NCBI GenBank assembly: GCA_031278735.1
Contig: JAITJU010000117.1
Location: 1 to 7,344, forward strand
Length of the DNA stretch: 7,344 bases
From: Zoogloeaceae bacterium
GTDB lineage: Bacteria; Pseudomonadota; Gammaproteobacteria; Burkholderiales; Rhodocyclaceae
Reading direction: 5' to 3'
Shown here: positions 6,601 through 7,344 of the stretch, one piece after another
Layout of the letters: every line of letters begins with the position of its first letter
Position numbering within the stretch: the first letter of the stretch is position 1
Translations under genes and position numbers: made by a program
The notes under the pieces: generated by a model
Told to the model about the DNA's origin: nothing
What the model saw: only the letters and a program-made list of their open reading frames with translations
Databases searched by the model: none

Positions 6601-6927
6601 TCAGACGAGACGATAGGCGCGCACGGCGTCGCAGAAAGCGCGGGTTTCGGGGTGTTCCGGGTCGGCGTTGCAGAAAATCCTGTCGATGCGCGCGCTTTGG
6701 GTGGCAATGTTCTGGGCGCGCAAAACGTCGCTGCGCGCGTCTTCTTCGGCAATGCAGAGATAATCGGCGTGATGCGCGCGCAGTTGCGCAAGATTGTTTT
6801 CAGTAAGTTCGTGCCCGGCGGGCAGCATCAACACCGTGACCTGACGTTCGGTGATGACGGCGCTTCTGGCCAGCGTCATTCCGGCGCGCACCGAAAACAG
6901 GGGAAGATAAATTTGACGGATGGCCAT
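6601..6927 (-). CDS. Small conserved protein resembling the leader segment of HD-GYP proteins
   Basis: A 108-aa soluble protein without a signal peptide or membrane helix. Residues 13-20 (VRAGMTLA) and 35-59 (LPAGHELTENNLAQLR, ending DYLCI) match a pattern I know from the region before the catalytic domain in HD-GYP proteins: a glycine-methionine turn, LPAG with a hydroxyl residue, then a short helix and a beta strand. The rest (60-108) is charged and unrecognised. The enzyme domain itself is absent here; an HDOD protein follows 25 bases downstream, so this looks like a detached accessory module acting with it. ATG at 6927 has CGGGAG seven bases upstream, a good ribosome-binding site. The role is inferred from neighbourhood; the coding status is well supported by the ribosome-binding site, codon use and operon spacing. 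Confidence 0.78.
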   Translation of the reverse strand: MAIRQIYLPLFSVRAGMTLARSAVITERQVTVLMLPAGHELTENNLAQLRAHHADYLCIAEEDARSDVLRAQNIATQSARIDRIFCNADPEHPETRAFCDAVRAYRLV

Positions 6928-6934
6928 GCCGCAA

Positions 6935-6940
6935 CTCCCG
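6935..6940 (-). promoter_or_regulatory. Shine-Dalgarno of the 108-aa gene
   Basis: The minus strand reads CGGGAG, seven bases before the ATG at 6927, a standard distance. It supports that start. Confidence 0.7.
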
Positions 6941-6960
6941 AAGGATTGAAAAGCAGAGTG

Positions 6961-6966
6961 ATTTTA
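6961..6966 (-). promoter_or_regulatory. Possible -10 box for the 108-aa/HDOD gene pair
   Basis: The minus strand reads TAAAAT (five of six bases of TATAAT), placing a start near 6954 and a leader of about 27 bases. No recognisable -35 lies 16-18 bases upstream; instead a tandem GATCAAG repeat (plus strand, 6972-6985) occupies that place, which could point to an activator. Weak evidence. Confidence 0.3.
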
Positions 6967-6971
6967 CGCGA

Positions 6972-6985
6972 GATCAAGGATCAAG
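6972..6985. repeat. Tandem 7-bp repeat, two copies of GATCAAG
   Basis: Two directly adjacent copies of GATCAAG lie just upstream of the possible -10 box of the minus-strand pair, in the divergent intergenic region. The arrangement could be a regulator site or a replication slip; it is too short to decide. Confidence 0.4.
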
Positions 6986-7048
6986 GGGCGAAAGACAAAG
7001 ACAGGCCAGACAAAATCGCGGCATGGCCGCAACTTTGTCGGCAGGGGC

Positions 7049-7078
7049 TTGGCAAGAATATTGATTTCAGGAGATGAT
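7049..7078 (+). promoter_or_regulatory. Candidate promoter for the plus-strand gene (sigma-54-like or sigma-70)
   Basis: TGGCAAG-AATA-TTGAT at 7050-7065 has the spacing of a -24/-12 sigma-54 element and matches 10 of 12 fixed positions, but it lacks the nearly invariant C of the -12 GC. The same bases can also be read as a sigma-70 promoter: TTGGCA (7049-7054) and GATGAT (7073-7078) with 18 bases between. Either would give a leader of about 45-55 bases. Which reading is right cannot be told. Confidence 0.3.
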
Positions 7079-7094
7079 GCGGGCGGATGATGCG
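7073..7094. repeat. Direct repeat GATGATGCG, two copies
   Basis: Copies at 7073-7081 and 7086-7094 are offset by 13 bases, within the presumed leader or promoter of the plus-strand gene. The offset is a little over one DNA helical turn, so both copies face roughly the same side, as in some operators. No known binding motif is recognised. Confidence 0.4.
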
Positions 7095-7119
7095 TTGCGC
7101 CCATGGCAAGAAACATGTA

Positions 7120-7123
7120 AGGA
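7120..7123 (+). promoter_or_regulatory. Shine-Dalgarno of the plus-strand gene
   Basis: AGGA lies six bases before the ATG at 7130, in an A-rich context that should be unstructured. It decides the start of the partial plus-strand gene. Confidence 0.65.
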
Positions 7124-7129
7124 ACAATA

Positions 7130-7344
7130 ATGTCTTTTTTGCGGAATCTGTTTGGCAATGCCCCGAAAGATCGTCCGTCCGCGGCGGCGCGCGTGCCGGA
7201 GGATGGCGCGGAATCGCCAGACGCCCCGCCGGACGCGGGCGCGCTGCGGACGGAAATGCTGCCGCCGCAAGCGGCGGGGGCGGAGGACGAACGCTCCGCG
7301 TTCATTTGCCGCGAAGCCTTGCTGGGGCGCGATCAGAAAATCGT
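7130..7344 (+). CDS. N-terminus of an EAL/HDOD-type signalling protein (partial)
   Basis: The frame is open to the right edge: 71 complete codons plus two bases (GT, necessarily Val). It begins MSFLRNLFGN, followed by a low-complexity Ala/Pro/Asp/Glu-rich linker (about 11-54), and then SAFICREALLGRDQKIV at 56-72. The last segment matches the opening beta strand of the degenerate EAL domain in proteins that combine EAL and HDOD domains (pattern: F-x-x-R-x-x-L-x-R-x-Q-x-V), usually continued by GYE. Such proteins are c-di-GMP-related regulators, and the degenerate EAL often does not hydrolyse c-di-GMP. The ATG has AGGA six bases upstream. It is transcribed away from the HDOD pair across 202 bp, which suggests a shared regulatory theme. 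With only the first domain edge visible, the HDOD half is inferred. Confidence 0.65.
   Translation, partial: MSFLRNLFGNAPKDRPSAAARVPEDGAESPDAPPDAGALRTEMLPPQAAGAEDERSAFICREALLGRDQKI

Larger units (their letters stand above)
6928..7129. promoter_or_regulatory. Divergent intergenic region (202 bp) between the two signalling genes
   Basis: This is the only gap of more than about 100 bases. It separates the minus-strand 108-aa/HDOD pair from the plus-strand EAL/HDOD-type gene and must carry promoters for both. It contains the tandem GATCAAG repeat, an AGACA-rich stretch near 6991-7013, a short GCGGC-ATG-GCCGC inverted repeat near 7018-7030, a sigma-54-like or sigma-70-like element at 7049-7078, and two copies of GATGATGCG. 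I found no tRNA, riboswitch or small protein gene in it. Confidence 0.6.

Noticed and set aside
6576..6791. An N-terminal extension of the HDOD protein from 6791.
   Set aside because: The extra 72 residues overlap the 108-aa gene in another frame, are Pro/Thr/Ala-rich without pattern, and the HDOD family begins right after the ATG at 6575.
7018..7030. A short inverted repeat GCGGC-ATG-GCCGC in the intergenic region.
   Set aside because: The stem has five base pairs with a three-base loop and no T-run on either strand. It is too small to call a terminator and is probably chance in GC-rich sequence.
7035..7042. GCCGACAA on the minus strand, close to the sigma-28 -10 consensus GCCGATAA.
   Set aside because: No TAAA-type -35 element lies at the required distance upstream, and it would start over 100 bases before the 108-aa gene.

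Overview
The window is a GC-rich stretch of an ordinary bacterial chromosome, most likely from a betaproteobacterium; a Rhodocyclales-like organism is my best guess. The grounds are the gene order argS, SPOR-domain protein, dsbA, the Gram-negative lipopolysaccharide-core genes that follow, and codon use that almost entirely avoids TTA, CTA and TCA. No tool was run, so the lineage rests on remembered protein families and gene order.

Layout, read on the minus strand from right to left. A 108-aa protein (6927-6601) resembles the leading segment of some HD-GYP proteins and is followed by an HDOD signalling protein (6575-5739). A roughly 100-bp gap holds a weak hairpin and a good -10 box, and then a dense cluster begins: argS (5638-3872), a membrane-anchored SPOR protein (3853-3284), a DsbA-type oxidase with a Tat-like signal (3279-2647), waaG (2579-1458), waaP (1461-658) and a second Kdo/WaaP-family kinase (658 to beyond the left edge). 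Spacings are 18 bp, 4 bp, a short gap, an ATGA overlap and a TGATG overlap, so the six genes look like one transcription unit. On the plus strand, divergent from the 108-aa gene across 202 bp, the last 215 bases begin a further protein (from 7130) that looks like the start of an EAL/HDOD-type regulator.

Functionally, the left three genes build the inner core of lipopolysaccharide: WaaG adds the first outer-core hexose to heptose II, WaaP phosphorylates heptose I, and the third kinase probably phosphorylates another core sugar. DsbA and the SPOR protein act in the periplasm and envelope, and ArgS is a housekeeping tRNA synthetase at the head of the unit. The right part is a small regulatory island of HDOD-related signalling genes around a divergent promoter region.

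I see no RNA gene, mobile element, CRISPR array or prophage. I do not see an undescribed system here. The points most worth checking are the split HD-like/HDOD gene pair, the Tat-type DsbA signal with a CAHC active site, and a 13-codon reading frame joined by overlaps to the region between dsbA and waaG.
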